Source of the DNA: an uncultured Faecalibacterium sp.
Lineage (GTDB): Bacteria; Bacillota; Clostridia; Oscillospirales; Ruminococcaceae
Assembly: GCA_934501115.1 (NCBI GenBank)
Contig: CAKSTO010000001.1
Span: 114,584 to 178,583 of the forward strand
DNA: 64,000 nucleotides
Direction: 5' to 3'
Positions 1-8,243 of this stretch are shown here, piece after piece. Within the stretch, counting starts at the first letter, position 1; each line of letters begins with the position of its first letter. A program made the position numbers and the translations under genes. The notes under the pieces were generated by a model that saw only the letters and a list, made by a program, of their open reading frames with translations, was not told where the DNA came from and searched no databases.

Positions 1-506
1 CCGAGGGCATGGAGTCCACCGAAGCATTTGTGGCGCTGACCAATATCGATGAGGAAAACGTGCTGCTGACCCTCTTTGCAAAGAAACACTCCCACGGCAA
101 ACTGGTGACCAAGGTCAACCGTCTGGAATTTGACGATATCCTGGCGGGTCTTGATCTGGGCAGCGTGGTCTACCCCAAGTACATGACCTGCGACTACATC
201 GTGCAGTATGTGCGTGCCCTGCAGAATGAAGCAGGCAGCAATATCAAGACCCTGTACCGAATTCTGGATGACCGCGTGGAAGCACTGGAGTTTACGGTTC
301 ATGAGGAGAGTGCTGCTACCGGTGTGCCTCTGAGCCGGCTGCACCTGAAAAAGAACCTGCTGCTGTGCTGCATCACCCGCGGCAATCAGATCCTGATCCC
401 CCGCGGCGGCGACCAGATTCAGGTGGGCGACAACGTCATCGTGGTCACGCTGGAGCACGGCCTGCATGATCTGCGTGACATCGTGGATAAAAGCGCAGAG
501 GTCTAA
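1..506 (+). CDS. trkA: Trk potassium uptake regulatory subunit TrkA, C-terminal part (5' end outside window)
   Basis: The reading frame is open from the window edge, so this is the 3' part of a longer gene. About 165 residues remain. They match the second half of TrkA/KtrA-type proteins: the end of an RCK/TrkA-N domain followed by a TrkA-C (RCK_C) domain near residues 80-160, ending in the typical run 'GDNVIVVT'. TrkA is a cytosolic NAD(H)- or nucleotide-binding gating ring that controls the TrkH potassium channel. The gene ends 12 bases before trkH with a Shine-Dalgarno-like GGAGG between them, so the two are co-transcribed. The internal ATG at position 9 is not the true start. Confidence 0.9.
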   Translation, partial: EGMESTEAFVALTNIDEENVLLTLFAKKHSHGKLVTKVNRLEFDDILAGLDLGSVVYPKYMTCDYIVQYVRALQNEAGSNIKTLYRILDDRVEALEFTVHEESAATGVPLSRLHLKKNLLLCCITRGNQILIPRGGDQIQVGDNVIVVTLEHGLHDLRDIVDKSAEV

Positions 507-518
507 CGGAGGCGGGCT

Positions 519-1961
519 ATGAATTATGCGATCGTTTTCCGCCTGCTGGGCTATGTGCTGGTGATCGAGGGAGCGCTGCTGCTGCTCCCGGCGGCAGCCA
601 GCGGATTTTACGGCGAGTGGCTCGTGCTGGGCGTTTTTCTGGCAACAGCTGCGGTCAGTGCTGCGATCGGAGGGGCATTGACCTGCATCAAGCCGAAAAG
701 CAAAGTGTTCTATATGCGGGAAGGGTTTGCGGCAACCTCGCTGTGCTGGATCCTGATCTCGATCGTGGGTGCGGTGCCTTTCGTGGTCACCGGCTGCATC
801 CCGAACCCGGTGGATGCGCTGTTTGAGACGGTATCCGGTTTTACCACCACCGGTGCCAGCATCCTGCCCGGGGTGGAGGATCTGCCTAAGGGCATTTTGT
901 TCTGGCGCAGCTTCACCCACTGGATCGGCGGCATGGGCGTTCTGGTGTTTCTGCTGTCGCTGCTGCCCCTGACCGGCGGCTCCCATGTCAACCTGATGAA
1001 GGCTGAAAGCCCCGGCCCGCAGGTAGACAAACTGGTGCCAAAAGTACAGTCCACCGCAAAGATCCTGTACGGGATCTATTTTGCGCTGACCATGCTGGAG
1101 CTGGTATTCCTGCTGCTGGGCGGCATGCCGCTGTTTGAGTCTATGCTGACAGCATTCGGCACGGCGGGCACCGGCGGTTTCGGATTCAAAAATGACAGCT
1201 TTACCAGCTTTTCGCCCTACATCCAGTGGGTCGTGACCATTTTTATGATCCTCTTCGGTGTCAACTTCAACGCTTACTTCCTGCTTCTGATGCGCAAGTT
1301 CCGCAAGGCGGCAGCCAGTGAGGAAGTGCGGGGCTACCTTGCGGTCATTCTGGTGGCTGTGGGCATCATCACGGCCAACATTTACAGCATCTACAACAGC
1401 TTTGGCGAGGCACTGCGGCAGGCGGCTTTTCAGGTGGGTTCCATTATCACCACCACCGGCTTTTCCAGCTGCGACTTTGACCTGTGGCCGACCCTGTCAA
1501 AAGAGATCCTGGTGGTGCTCATGTTCATTGGTGCCTGCGCGGGCAGTACCGGCGGCGGCATCAAGGTCAGCCGCCTTCTGATCCTGGGCAAGACGCTGGG
1601 CAAAGAGCTGAAACAGGCTCTGCATCCGCAGGTGGTGGCACCTGTCCGGATGGACGGTAAGCTGCTGAACCATGAGACCATCCGCACCACAAATGTCTAC
1701 ATGGCGGCGTATCTCTTCATCTTTGCGGCATCCTTCCTGCTCATCAGTCTGGATGGCTTTGATATGGTGACGAACTTCACCGCGATTGCGGCGACCCTGA
1801 ACAATATCGGCCCCGGCCTTGCACAGGTCGGCCCCATGATGAACTTCGGCGGCTTTACAGATCCTGCAAAGCTCGTGATGATCTTCGACATGCTGGCAGG
1901 CCGATTGGAGATCTTCCCGATGCTGGTGTTGTTTATGCCGGATACTTGGCGGAAGTTCTAA
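519..1961 (+). CDS. trkH: Trk potassium uptake transmembrane subunit TrkH
   Basis: A 480-residue polytopic membrane protein of the TrkH/KtrB family, the ion-conducting subunit of a K+ uptake system. The four pore repeats carry the expected selectivity-filter glycines: TTTGAS near residue 112, AGTGGFG near 218, TTTGFS near 312 and NNIGPG near 427. The family length is normal (about 450-485). The start is an ATG preceded by GGAGGCGGG. It is translated directly after trkA and followed by a strong terminator, so trkA-trkH is a closed transcription unit. A glycine, not a charged residue, fills the filter position in each repeat, consistent with a functional K+ pore. Confidence 0.95.
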   Translation: MNYAIVFRLLGYVLVIEGALLLLPAAASGFYGEWLVLGVFLATAAVSAAIGGALTCIKPKSKVFYMREGFAATSLCWILISIVGAVPFVVTGCIPNPVDALFETVSGFTTTGASILPGVEDLPKGILFWRSFTHWIGGMGVLVFLLSLLPLTGGSHVNLMKAESPGPQVDKLVPKVQSTAKILYGIYFALTMLELVFLLLGGMPLFESMLTAFGTAGTGGFGFKNDSFTSFSPYIQWVVTIFMILFGVNFNAYFLLLMRKFRKAAASEEVRGYLAVILVAVGIITANIYSIYNSFGEALRQAAFQVGSIITTTGFSSCDFDLWPTLSKEILVVLMFIGACAGSTGGGIKVSRLLILGKTLGKELKQALHPQVVAPVRMDGKLLNHETIRTTNVYMAAYLFIFAASFLLISLDGFDMVTNFTAIAATLNNIGPGLAQVGPMMNFGGFTDPAKLVMIFDMLAGRLEIFPMLVLFMPDTWRKF

Positions 1962-1978
1962 AATATTTGATGACCTGT

Positions 1979-2016
1979 AAGCCGGAAAGCCTTTTGGTTT
2001 TCCGGCTTGCTTTTTT
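1979..2016 (+). terminator. Rho-independent terminator after trkH
   Basis: Inverted repeat AAGCCGGAAAGCC / GGTTTTCCGGCTT (with a G-T pair) with a 4-base loop, followed by a run of T (2011-2016). It lies 17 bases after the trkH stop. Confidence 0.9.
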
Positions 2017-2054
2017 ACCGAAAAAAGTATCATCTTTATGAGATGGACTTTTTT

Positions 2055-2096
2055 TGTGAAAAAGAATTCCAGAAAAATCCGCAGATTTTTCTGGAA
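2055..2096 (-). terminator. Terminator for comM (minus strand)
   Basis: Perfect 13-bp inverted repeat TTCCAGAAAAATC / GATTTTTCTGGAA at 2067-2079 and 2084-2096 with the loop CGCA. On the minus strand it is followed by TTCTTTTT. It sits about 70 bases past the end of comM and suits the minus strand. Confidence 0.75.
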
Positions 2097-2163
2097 CTCA
2101 AAATAAAAATAGCAATTCCACTGAAAATGCCCAGAGCAGAAGCGGAGGGCATTCAAAATTGTT

Positions 2164-3702
2164 TTACACCTCTACCTTTTCCTGCGCCCGGTACTGCAGA
2201 GCCTCCAGCAGGGCATCTTCATCCAAAAGCTGCTTGCCTGCAAGGTCGGCCACAGTGCGTGCGACCCGGAGAATGCGGTCATGGGCGCGGGCGGAAAGCC
2301 CGAGGGCATCGTAGGACTGCCGCAGGAGCCGCTCGGCGGCAGGGGTCATGCGGCAGATGCGCCGCACCTGCCCGGCGGTGAGCTGGGCGTTGCAGTGCAC
2401 GCCCTCGAACCCGGGGGCAGAGTAACGTTTGGCCTGAATGGCACGGGCGGCGAAAACCTGCCTGCGCAGGTCAGCACTGCTCTCAGAGGGGGCGGAGGCA
2501 TGCAGCTCGTCAAAGGCAATGGGATCCATCTCAACGCACAGGTCGATACGGTCCAGCAGCGGGCCGGATACCCGGCTGCGGTACTGCCGCACCGCGCTGG
2601 GTGAACAGGTGCACTGGCGGGTGGGATGACCGTAATAGCCGCACTTGCAGGGATTCATGGCAGCCACAAGCTGAAAGCGGCTGGGGTAGGTGGCGCTGCC
2701 TGCTGCCCGGCTCACCGTGATCTGACCGTCCTCCAGCGGCTGGCGCAGGACCTCCAGACTTTCGCGGGAGAATTCCGGCAGCTCATCCAGAAACAGAACG
2801 CCGCAGTTGGCAAGGCTGCATTCTCCGGGGCGGAACTGCGCCCCGCCGCCCGCCAACGAAACCGCACTGGCCGAGTGGTGGGGGCTGCGGAAAGGCCGTG
2901 CAGAAACGAGGCCGCGCCCCTGCGGCAGCTGACCGGCGATGGAATAGATCTTGGTGGTCTCTACGGCTTCCTCCCGGGTCAGGGGCGGCAGAATGCCGGG
3001 CAGGCGCTTTGCCAGCATGGATTTGCCGGTGCCGGGGGCACCGATGAGCAATACATTGTGCCCGCCTGCAGCAGCAATGACCATCGCCCGGCGAGCCAGC
3101 GACTGCCCCATCACGTCAGCAAAATCCGGCACCTGCGCCCATGCATCCTCCGGGTCAAAGGGAATGACTGCGGCCGGAGCGAGCGGGGAGATGCCTTTCA
3201 GGGCGTCCACTACCTCACGGGCGGTATGCGCGGGGTAGACAGCCATGTGCTCGGCGCAGGCCTCGGCGGCCTCGGCAGCATTTTCGGCGGGGACATACAG
3301 GGCACGGATGCCGCATTCTGCTGCAGCCAGTGCCATGGGCAGCACGCCGGATACCGGGCGCAGGGTGCCGTCCAGAGCCAGCTCACCCAAAAAGGCGGTG
3401 TCTGCAGGGATCTCTTCCAACTGGCCGCTGGAGGTCAGCAGCGCCAGAAGCAACGGCAGATCGTACACCGGCCCTGTTTTGCGGACGTCGGCGGGAGCCA
3501 GATTCACCGTGATGCGCCGATCCGGAAACCGGAAGCCAAGGTTCTTGATAGCAGCGCGCACACGGTCGGCACTTTCGCGCACGGCAGAATCCGGCAGGCC
3601 TACGATGGAAAAAGCGGGCAGACCGCCCGAGACATCGGCCTCCACCGCCACGGCAAAACCGCTCAGGCCGTTCAGGCCGAAACTTCTGGTCACAGAATAC
3701 AT
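2164..3702 (-). CDS. comM: YifB/ComM family Mg chelatase-like AAA+ ATPase
   Basis: A 512-residue YifB/ComM protein. The N-terminal ChlI-like domain has the family signature GLPAFSIVGLPDSAVRES. The central AAA+ module has Walker A GAPGTGKS near residue 221 and a zinc-binding insertion CKCGYYG...CTC near 350. The C-terminal Mg-chelatase helical domain ends the protein. ComM is a branch-migration helicase that helps integrate incoming DNA during natural transformation. In gut Clostridia it is often kept without proof of competence. A start codon exists further upstream (3744), but the ATG at 3702 has GAGGGAGA seven bases before it and matches the family N-terminus (MYSVTRSFGL), so I chose 3702. 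It stands alone between convergent trkH and a divergent small gene. Confidence 0.93.
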   Translation of the reverse strand: MYSVTRSFGLNGLSGFAVAVEADVSGGLPAFSIVGLPDSAVRESADRVRAAIKNLGFRFPDRRITVNLAPADVRKTGPVYDLPLLLALLTSSGQLEEIPADTAFLGELALDGTLRPVSGVLPMALAAAECGIRALYVPAENAAEAAEACAEHMAVYPAHTAREVVDALKGISPLAPAAVIPFDPEDAWAQVPDFADVMGQSLARRAMVIAAAGGHNVLLIGAPGTGKSMLAKRLPGILPPLTREEAVETTKIYSIAGQLPQGRGLVSARPFRSPHHSASAVSLAGGGAQFRPGECSLANCGVLFLDELPEFSRESLEVLRQPLEDGQITVSRAAGSATYPSRFQLVAAMNPCKCGYYGHPTRQCTCSPSAVRQYRSRVSGPLLDRIDLCVEMDPIAFDELHASAPSESSADLRRQVFAARAIQAKRYSAPGFEGVHCNAQLTAGQVRRICRMTPAAERLLRQSYDALGLSARAHDRILRVARTVADLAGKQLLDEDALLEALQYRAQEKVEV

Positions 3703-3784
3703 GATGCTCTCCCTCTGTCCGGCAGAAGCTGCGCCGGAGATCAATCAGAAAAAAGTGGAAAATACTGGAAGCTGATACTTAGGT

Positions 3785-3814
3785 TCGACAAAAAACGGAG
3801 TCTGGATTTATTAT
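3785..3814 (+). promoter_or_regulatory. Predicted sigma-A promoter for the gene at 3866
   Basis: TCGACA (3785-3790), 18-base spacer, TATTAT (3809-3814). It lies 51 bases before the start codon and is divergent from comM. Confidence 0.55.
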
Positions 3815-3865
3815 AGTAAAGGGCAGAAGAGATGTCAATGCAATGGAAAGGAGCAGAGATTTCCC

Positions 3866-4222
3866 ATGCTGACCAAAGAATACTGCCGTTATATCCGTAC
3901 ATACTCCGAGCTGGAAGGTCTGCAGCACGCGCACAGCCTGATCTACGGTGCATGGGCATCGGCGCAGGGCACCTATGCAGAGCTGCGCTTCGAGCAGGAT
4001 GGCCGGGTCCGCCGCGGCACGGTGCTGCTGGATTGCAGTTTTGCCCGTGCGATGAAGCTGATGCGCTATCTGTGCGAAAACGGGATCGGGCTGGAACAGT
4101 GGCTGGAGGTGCTTGCCGACGCGGGGGAGACTTATCGCAGGCCTGCCGACCCGGGGTGGAGCTGTGACTCGCTGCTGAATGGAGAAAAAAACTTGGATTT
4201 TTGTGCCTTATGCCCGGTTTGA
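3866..4222 (+). CDS. Small conserved-type hypothetical protein (possibly DUF6514)
   Basis: A 118-residue soluble protein with no signal peptide or membrane segment. It has a good promoter upstream and an AGGAG-type ribosome site (3847) before the ATG. The middle part (a short beta-rich segment around YGAWASAQGTYAEL, then a helix with LMRYLCENGIGLEQWLEVL) resembles the layout of DUF6514 proteins of Clostridia, in which a beta domain is followed by a helix that ends in a 'hL-DviED' pattern. That match is from memory and is weak. The function is unknown. It stands alone between divergent comM and pgcA, which has its own promoter. Confidence 0.7.
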   Translation: MLTKEYCRYIRTYSELEGLQHAHSLIYGAWASAQGTYAELRFEQDGRVRRGTVLLDCSFARAMKLMRYLCENGIGLEQWLEVLADAGETYRRPADPGWSCDSLLNGEKNLDFCALCPV

Positions 4223-4250
4223 GGCGAAAATATTGTTGCAGATTACGCAA

Positions 4251-4279
4251 TTGACACGATGGACACAAGAGTTTATATT
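4251..4279 (+). promoter_or_regulatory. Sigma-A promoter of phosphoglucomutase
   Basis: TTGACA (4251-4256), 17-base spacer, TATATT (4274-4279). Near-consensus, 65 bases before the start codon. Confidence 0.8.
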
Positions 4280-4344
4280 ATAAGTAGGTTTAGTCAAACC
4301 TGTCCCTTATTGCGGAAAAAATTATAAAAGGTAAGGTGTACAAG

Positions 4345-6027
4345 ATGTATTTGGATGAATATAAGCGCTGGATGGCTGCAGAGCTGGAGGATACCGACTT
4401 GAAGCCGGAGCTGGCCAGGATCGAGGGAAACGACGACGAGATCAAGGATCGCTTTGCTGTGGCACTGAAATTCGGAACTGCCGGTCTGCGCGGAGTTCTG
4501 GGCGCAGGCACCAACCGTATGAATATCTATGTCGTGCGTCAGGCGACGCAGGGTCTGGCAAACTGGGTCAAGACACAGGGCGGTACTCAGACGGTGGCCA
4601 TCAGCTACGACAGCCGCCTGAAGAGCGACATCTTTGCCAAGACTGCTGCAGGCGTTCTGGCGGCAAACGGCATCAAGGTACGCATTTATGACGCGCTGAT
4701 GCCCGTACCGGCACTGAGCTTTGCTACCCGCTACTACCAGTGCAACGCCGGCATCATGGTCACCGCTTCCCACAACCCCGCCAAGTACAACGGCTACAAG
4801 GCCTACGGCCCGGACGGCTGCCAGATGACCGATGACGCGGCTGCCATCGTTTACGATGAGATCCAGAAGACCGATGTGCTCACCGGTGCAAAGTACATTT
4901 CCTTTGCCGAGGGCGTGGAGCAGGGTCTGATCCGCTTTGTGGGCGACGACTGCAAAAAGGCACTGTATGATGCCATCGAGGCTCGTCAGGTACGCCCGGG
5001 TCTGTGCAAGACTGCCGGCCTGAAGCTGGTGTACAGCCCGCTGAACGGCTCCGGTCTGGTGCCTGTCACCCATGTGCTGAACGATATGGGCATCACCGAT
5101 ATCACGATCGTGCCCGAGCAGGAGTATCCCAACGGCTACTTCACCACCTGCTCCTACCCCAACCCTGAGATCTTCGAGGCGCTGAAGCTGGGTCTGGATC
5201 TTGCTACTAAGACCGGTGCGGATCTGATGCTGGCCACCGACCCCGACGCTGACCGTGTGGGCATTGCCATGAAGTGTCCGGATGGAAGCTACGAGCTGGT
5301 TTCCGGCAATGAGATGGGTGCTCTGCTGCTGGATTATATCTGCGCAGGCCGCATTGAGAAGGGCACTATGCCCAAGAACCCTGTAGCTGTCAAGTCCATC
5401 GTGTCCACTCCGCTGGCCGACGCCATTGCCGCACACTACGGCGTGGAGATGCGCAGTGTGCTGACCGGCTTCAAGTGGATCGGCGACCAGATCGCCAATC
5501 TGGAAGCTGCCGGTGAGGTCGACCGCTTCATCTTTGGTTTTGAGGAGAGCTACGGTTATCTGGCCGGCCCCTACGTGCGTGATAAGGACGCCGTTATCGG
5601 CTCTATGCTGATCTGCGAAATGGCCGCTTACTACCGCAGCATCGGTTCCTCCATCAAGCAGCGTCTGGAAGAGATCTATAAGCAGTATGGTCGCTACCTG
5701 AACAAGGTGGACAGCTTTGAGTTCCCCGGCCTGACTGGCATGGAAAAGATGGCTTCCATCATGCAGAAACTGCGTGATAACCCGCCCGCCGAACTGGCCG
5801 GCCACAAGGTGGTCAAGGTGACAGACTACGAGAAGCCTGAGGAGACCGGCCTGCCCGCAGCAAATGTGCTGATCTACAGTCTGGAAAACGGCGCTACCGT
5901 TGTGGTGCGTCCCTCCGGCACCGAGCCGAAGATCAAGACCTACTTCACCACGCTGGGTAAGGATCTGGCAGAGGCACAGGCACAGAAAGATGCTCTGGCT
6001 GCTGCGATCGAGCCGATCCTGAAGTAA
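4345..6027 (+). CDS. pgcA: Phospho-sugar mutase (alpha-phosphoglucomutase/phosphomannomutase, PgcA type)
   Basis: A 560-residue alpha-D-phosphohexomutase that interconverts glucose 6-phosphate and glucose 1-phosphate (possibly also mannose phosphates), feeding glycogen, UDP-glucose and envelope sugars. All four family motifs are visible: the active-site phosphoserine loop TASHNP near residue 143, the metal loop DPDADR near 309, the sugar-binding loop GFEESYG near 400, and the phosphate-binding loop RPSGTEPKIK near the C-terminus. A GTG lies at 4336, but the ATG at 4345 has AAGGTAAGG in front and matches PgcA N-termini, so I chose it. It is monocistronic: a strong promoter in front and a terminator behind. 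Confidence 0.93.
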   Translation: MYLDEYKRWMAAELEDTDLKPELARIEGNDDEIKDRFAVALKFGTAGLRGVLGAGTNRMNIYVVRQATQGLANWVKTQGGTQTVAISYDSRLKSDIFAKTAAGVLAANGIKVRIYDALMPVPALSFATRYYQCNAGIMVTASHNPAKYNGYKAYGPDGCQMTDDAAAIVYDEIQKTDVLTGAKYISFAEGVEQGLIRFVGDDCKKALYDAIEARQVRPGLCKTAGLKLVYSPLNGSGLVPVTHVLNDMGITDITIVPEQEYPNGYFTTCSYPNPEIFEALKLGLDLATKTGADLMLATDPDADRVGIAMKCPDGSYELVSGNEMGALLLDYICAGRIEKGTMPKNPVAVKSIVSTPLADAIAAHYGVEMRSVLTGFKWIGDQIANLEAAGEVDRFIFGFEESYGYLAGPYVRDKDAVIGSMLICEMAAYYRSIGSSIKQRLEEIYKQYGRYLNKVDSFEFPGLTGMEKMASIMQKLRDNPPAELAGHKVVKVTDYEKPEETGLPAANVLIYSLENGATVVVRPSGTEPKIKTYFTTLGKDLAEAQAQKDALAAAIEPILK

Positions 6028-6047
6028 ATTTTACAAGCTCTTATTTG

Positions 6048-6079
6048 TGCCCCTCTGCCTTGCGCGGAGGGGCATTTTT
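6048..6079 (+). terminator. Rho-independent terminator after pgcA
   Basis: TGCCCCTCTGC / GCGGAGGGGCA stem followed by TTTTT (6075-6079). Confidence 0.9.
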
Positions 6080-6094
6080 GCTGCAGATTATCGG

Positions 6095-6123
6095 TTGCAG
6101 TTTAAAGCATTATACGCTATAAT
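6095..6123 (+). promoter_or_regulatory. Sigma-A promoter of ispDF
   Basis: TTGCAG (6095-6100), exactly 17 bases, TATAAT (6118-6123). The predicted transcript start falls at 6129-6131, on top of an in-frame ATG at 6129. This affects the choice of translation start for ispDF. Confidence 0.8.
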
Positions 6124-6161
6124 AAAATATGGCTTATTATAACGATCGGCAGGTGGAAGAA

Positions 6162-7328
6162 TTGGAAAAGAAAGTTTCGGCAGTGCTGGTGGCTGCCGGC
6201 TCATCAACGCGGATGGGCTTTGATAAGCTCAGCTTTGATCTGGGCGGTGAGACGGTGCTGCACCGCAGCATCCGTGCATTTGAACAGTGCCCGCTGGTGT
6301 CGGAGATCGTTCTGGCCGCGGGCAAAAACCGCGCTTTTGTGGAGCAGCAGGCAGCAGACTGCACAAAACCTGTAAAGATCGTGTCCGGCGGTGCGACCCG
6401 CGCCGAGAGCGCCAGAAATGGTGTGCGCGCGGCAGAAGGCGACCTTGTGGCCGTGCATGATGCCGCCCGGCCTTTCGTCAGTCAGGCCGTCATTGCGGCA
6501 GCGCTGGAAGCAGCGGCTGCGTGCGGCGCGGCTGCCCCTGCTGTTCCGGTGAAGGATACCATTAAAGCGGCACAGCAGGGGGACGGCAGGGTGGTGCCGG
6601 AACACTGCACGGTACAGTCCACGCCTGACCGCAGCACGCTGTACGCGGTGCAGACACCGCAGTGCTTTGACCGGGCTGAATATCTGGCGGCACTGGAAGA
6701 GCTGGACGAAACAAAAGCACGCCTTGTCACCGATGACTGCAGCCTGTTTGAGCTGACCGGCCGCACGGTGCGTCTGAGTCAGGGCGACTACGCCAACCTG
6801 AAGATCACTACCCGCGAGGATCTGCCTCGCCCGGAACAGAACGAGGAACATAAAATGCGCATTGGACATGGCTATGACGTGCACCGTCTGGTGGAAGGCC
6901 GCAGACTTATTCTGGGCGGCGTGGATGTGCCTTTCGAGAAAGGCCTGTTGGGACACTCCGATGCCGATGTGCTGACCCATGCGGTGATGGATGCTGTGCT
7001 GGGTGCAGCGGCACTGGGAGATATCGGCCAGCATTTCCCGGACAATGACCCGGCCTATGCCGGTGCGGACAGTCTGAAACTGGCCGGCCGGGTGGCAGAG
7101 ATCCTGAAGGAGCACGGCTTCTGCATCAAAAACATCGATGCAACGCTGCTGTGCCAGCGCCCCAAGCTGGCTCCTCATATCTCGGCCATGCGGGGCAATC
7201 TGGCAAAGGCCTTTGGCCTGCCGACGGATGCCGTCAGCGTGAAGGCTACCACCGAGGAGCATCTGGGCTTTACCGGCGAGGGACTGGGCATTGCTGCCCA
7301 TGCCGTCGCACTGATCGAAACACTGTAA
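6162..7328 (+). CDS. ispDF: Bifunctional IspD-IspF: MEP cytidylyltransferase / MEcPP synthase
   Basis: A fusion of two MEP-pathway enzymes. The first about 225 residues are IspD (CDP-ME synthase), with the nucleotide-binding loop AAGSSTRMG and the VHDAARPF motif. The last about 158 residues are IspF (MECDP synthase), with GYDVHR, the metal-binding HSDADVLTH and the ATTEEHLGFTG end motif. An in-frame ATG at 6129 lies at the predicted transcription start. The TTG at 6162 has AGGTGG five bases upstream and gives MEKKVSAVLVAAGSS, a normal IspD start, so I prefer it; leaderless use of 6129 is possible. Inside the fusion a well-spaced GAGGA precedes the ATG at 6855, which could make free IspF. It is first in the operon leading to cdaA. 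Confidence 0.93.
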   Translation: MEKKVSAVLVAAGSSTRMGFDKLSFDLGGETVLHRSIRAFEQCPLVSEIVLAAGKNRAFVEQQAADCTKPVKIVSGGATRAESARNGVRAAEGDLVAVHDAARPFVSQAVIAAALEAAAACGAAAPAVPVKDTIKAAQQGDGRVVPEHCTVQSTPDRSTLYAVQTPQCFDRAEYLAALEELDETKARLVTDDCSLFELTGRTVRLSQGDYANLKITTREDLPRPEQNEEHKMRIGHGYDVHRLVEGRRLILGGVDVPFEKGLLGHSDADVLTHAVMDAVLGAAALGDIGQHFPDNDPAYAGADSLKLAGRVAEILKEHGFCIKNIDATLLCQRPKLAPHISAMRGNLAKAFGLPTDAVSVKATTEEHLGFTGEGLGIAAHAVALIETL

Positions 7329-7343
7329 CGGGAGCGTGCACCA

Positions 7344-8243
7344 ATGACTCTGAATGCGATCATCGCCAATTTCCAGACCTTTAAGATCGTGGATCTTTTG
7401 GACATCATCATCATTGCGTTCCTGATCTATCAGCTGCTGGGCATCGTTAACCGCACCCGCGCCGGCCAGCTGTTCAAGGGCGCACTGCTGGTATTGGCCG
7501 TCTATCTGGTGGCCAACACCCTGAATATGCGCACGGTGACCTGGCTGCTGAACTCACTGCTGCAGGTCGGACTGCTGACCCTTGTTGTGCTGTTTCAGCC
7601 GGAGATCCGGCGTGCACTGGAACGCATGGGGCAGACCGACCAGTGGGCGTCCAAGCTGCTCAATATGAAGGGACGCTACAACGACCCCAGCCTGAAGGGA
7701 GCATGGCGCAGTGCCATCATTGCCATCTGCGATGCGGCAGAGCGCTTTTCTGAGACCAAGACGGGTGCATTGATCGTGCTGGAACGCCACACGAATCTTT
7801 CCGAGATCGTGCGCACCGGCACACCGGTGAACAGCGCCGTCAATCTGGAAGTGCTGGGTACCATTTTCTACGAGGGCACACCGCTGCATGATGGCGCTGC
7901 GATCATTGAAAACGGCCGCATCAAGGCCGCGGGCTGTGTGCTGCCGCTTTCCAACAATCTCGACCTTGGCAAGGATATGGGAACACGCCACCGTGCCTGC
8001 CTTGGCATTGCCGAAAACTCCGATGCGATAGCCATCGTAGTCAGCGAGGAGACCGGCATCATCTCCATGGCGAAAAACGGTGTGCTGATCCGTCATTTTG
8101 ACCGCCAGACACTGTATACCCGACTGGTGGACGAGATGATCCCCAAGGAGACTGCAGTTGAAAAAACAACGGCAAGCGGCTGGAAAGGCCAGCTGGAACG
8201 TCTGAAAAAGTGGGTCAGCCAGAAGGAGGATGAGCAGCAATGA
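7344..8243 (+). CDS. cdaA: Diadenylate cyclase CdaA (c-di-AMP synthase)
   Basis: A 299-residue membrane-bound diadenylate cyclase making cyclic di-AMP from two ATP. Three N-terminal hydrophobic segments (about residues 10-85) are followed by the DAC domain with the catalytic DGA motif (LHDGAAI, near residue 182) and the RHR motif (GTRHRACLG, near 213). It overlaps cdaR by four bases (ATGA), the standard cdaA-cdaR arrangement. The usual third partner, glmM, does not follow; an FAD enzyme does. Cyclic di-AMP controls potassium transport and cell-wall balance, which fits with trkAH nearby, although the two units are separate. Confidence 0.95.
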   Translation: MTLNAIIANFQTFKIVDLLDIIIIAFLIYQLLGIVNRTRAGQLFKGALLVLAVYLVANTLNMRTVTWLLNSLLQVGLLTLVVLFQPEIRRALERMGQTDQWASKLLNMKGRYNDPSLKGAWRSAIIAICDAAERFSETKTGALIVLERHTNLSEIVRTGTPVNSAVNLEVLGTIFYEGTPLHDGAAIIENGRIKAAGCVLPLSNNLDLGKDMGTRHRACLGIAENSDAIAIVVSEETGIISMAKNGVLIRHFDRQTLYTRLVDEMIPKETAVEKTTASGWKGQLERLKKWVSQKEDEQQ

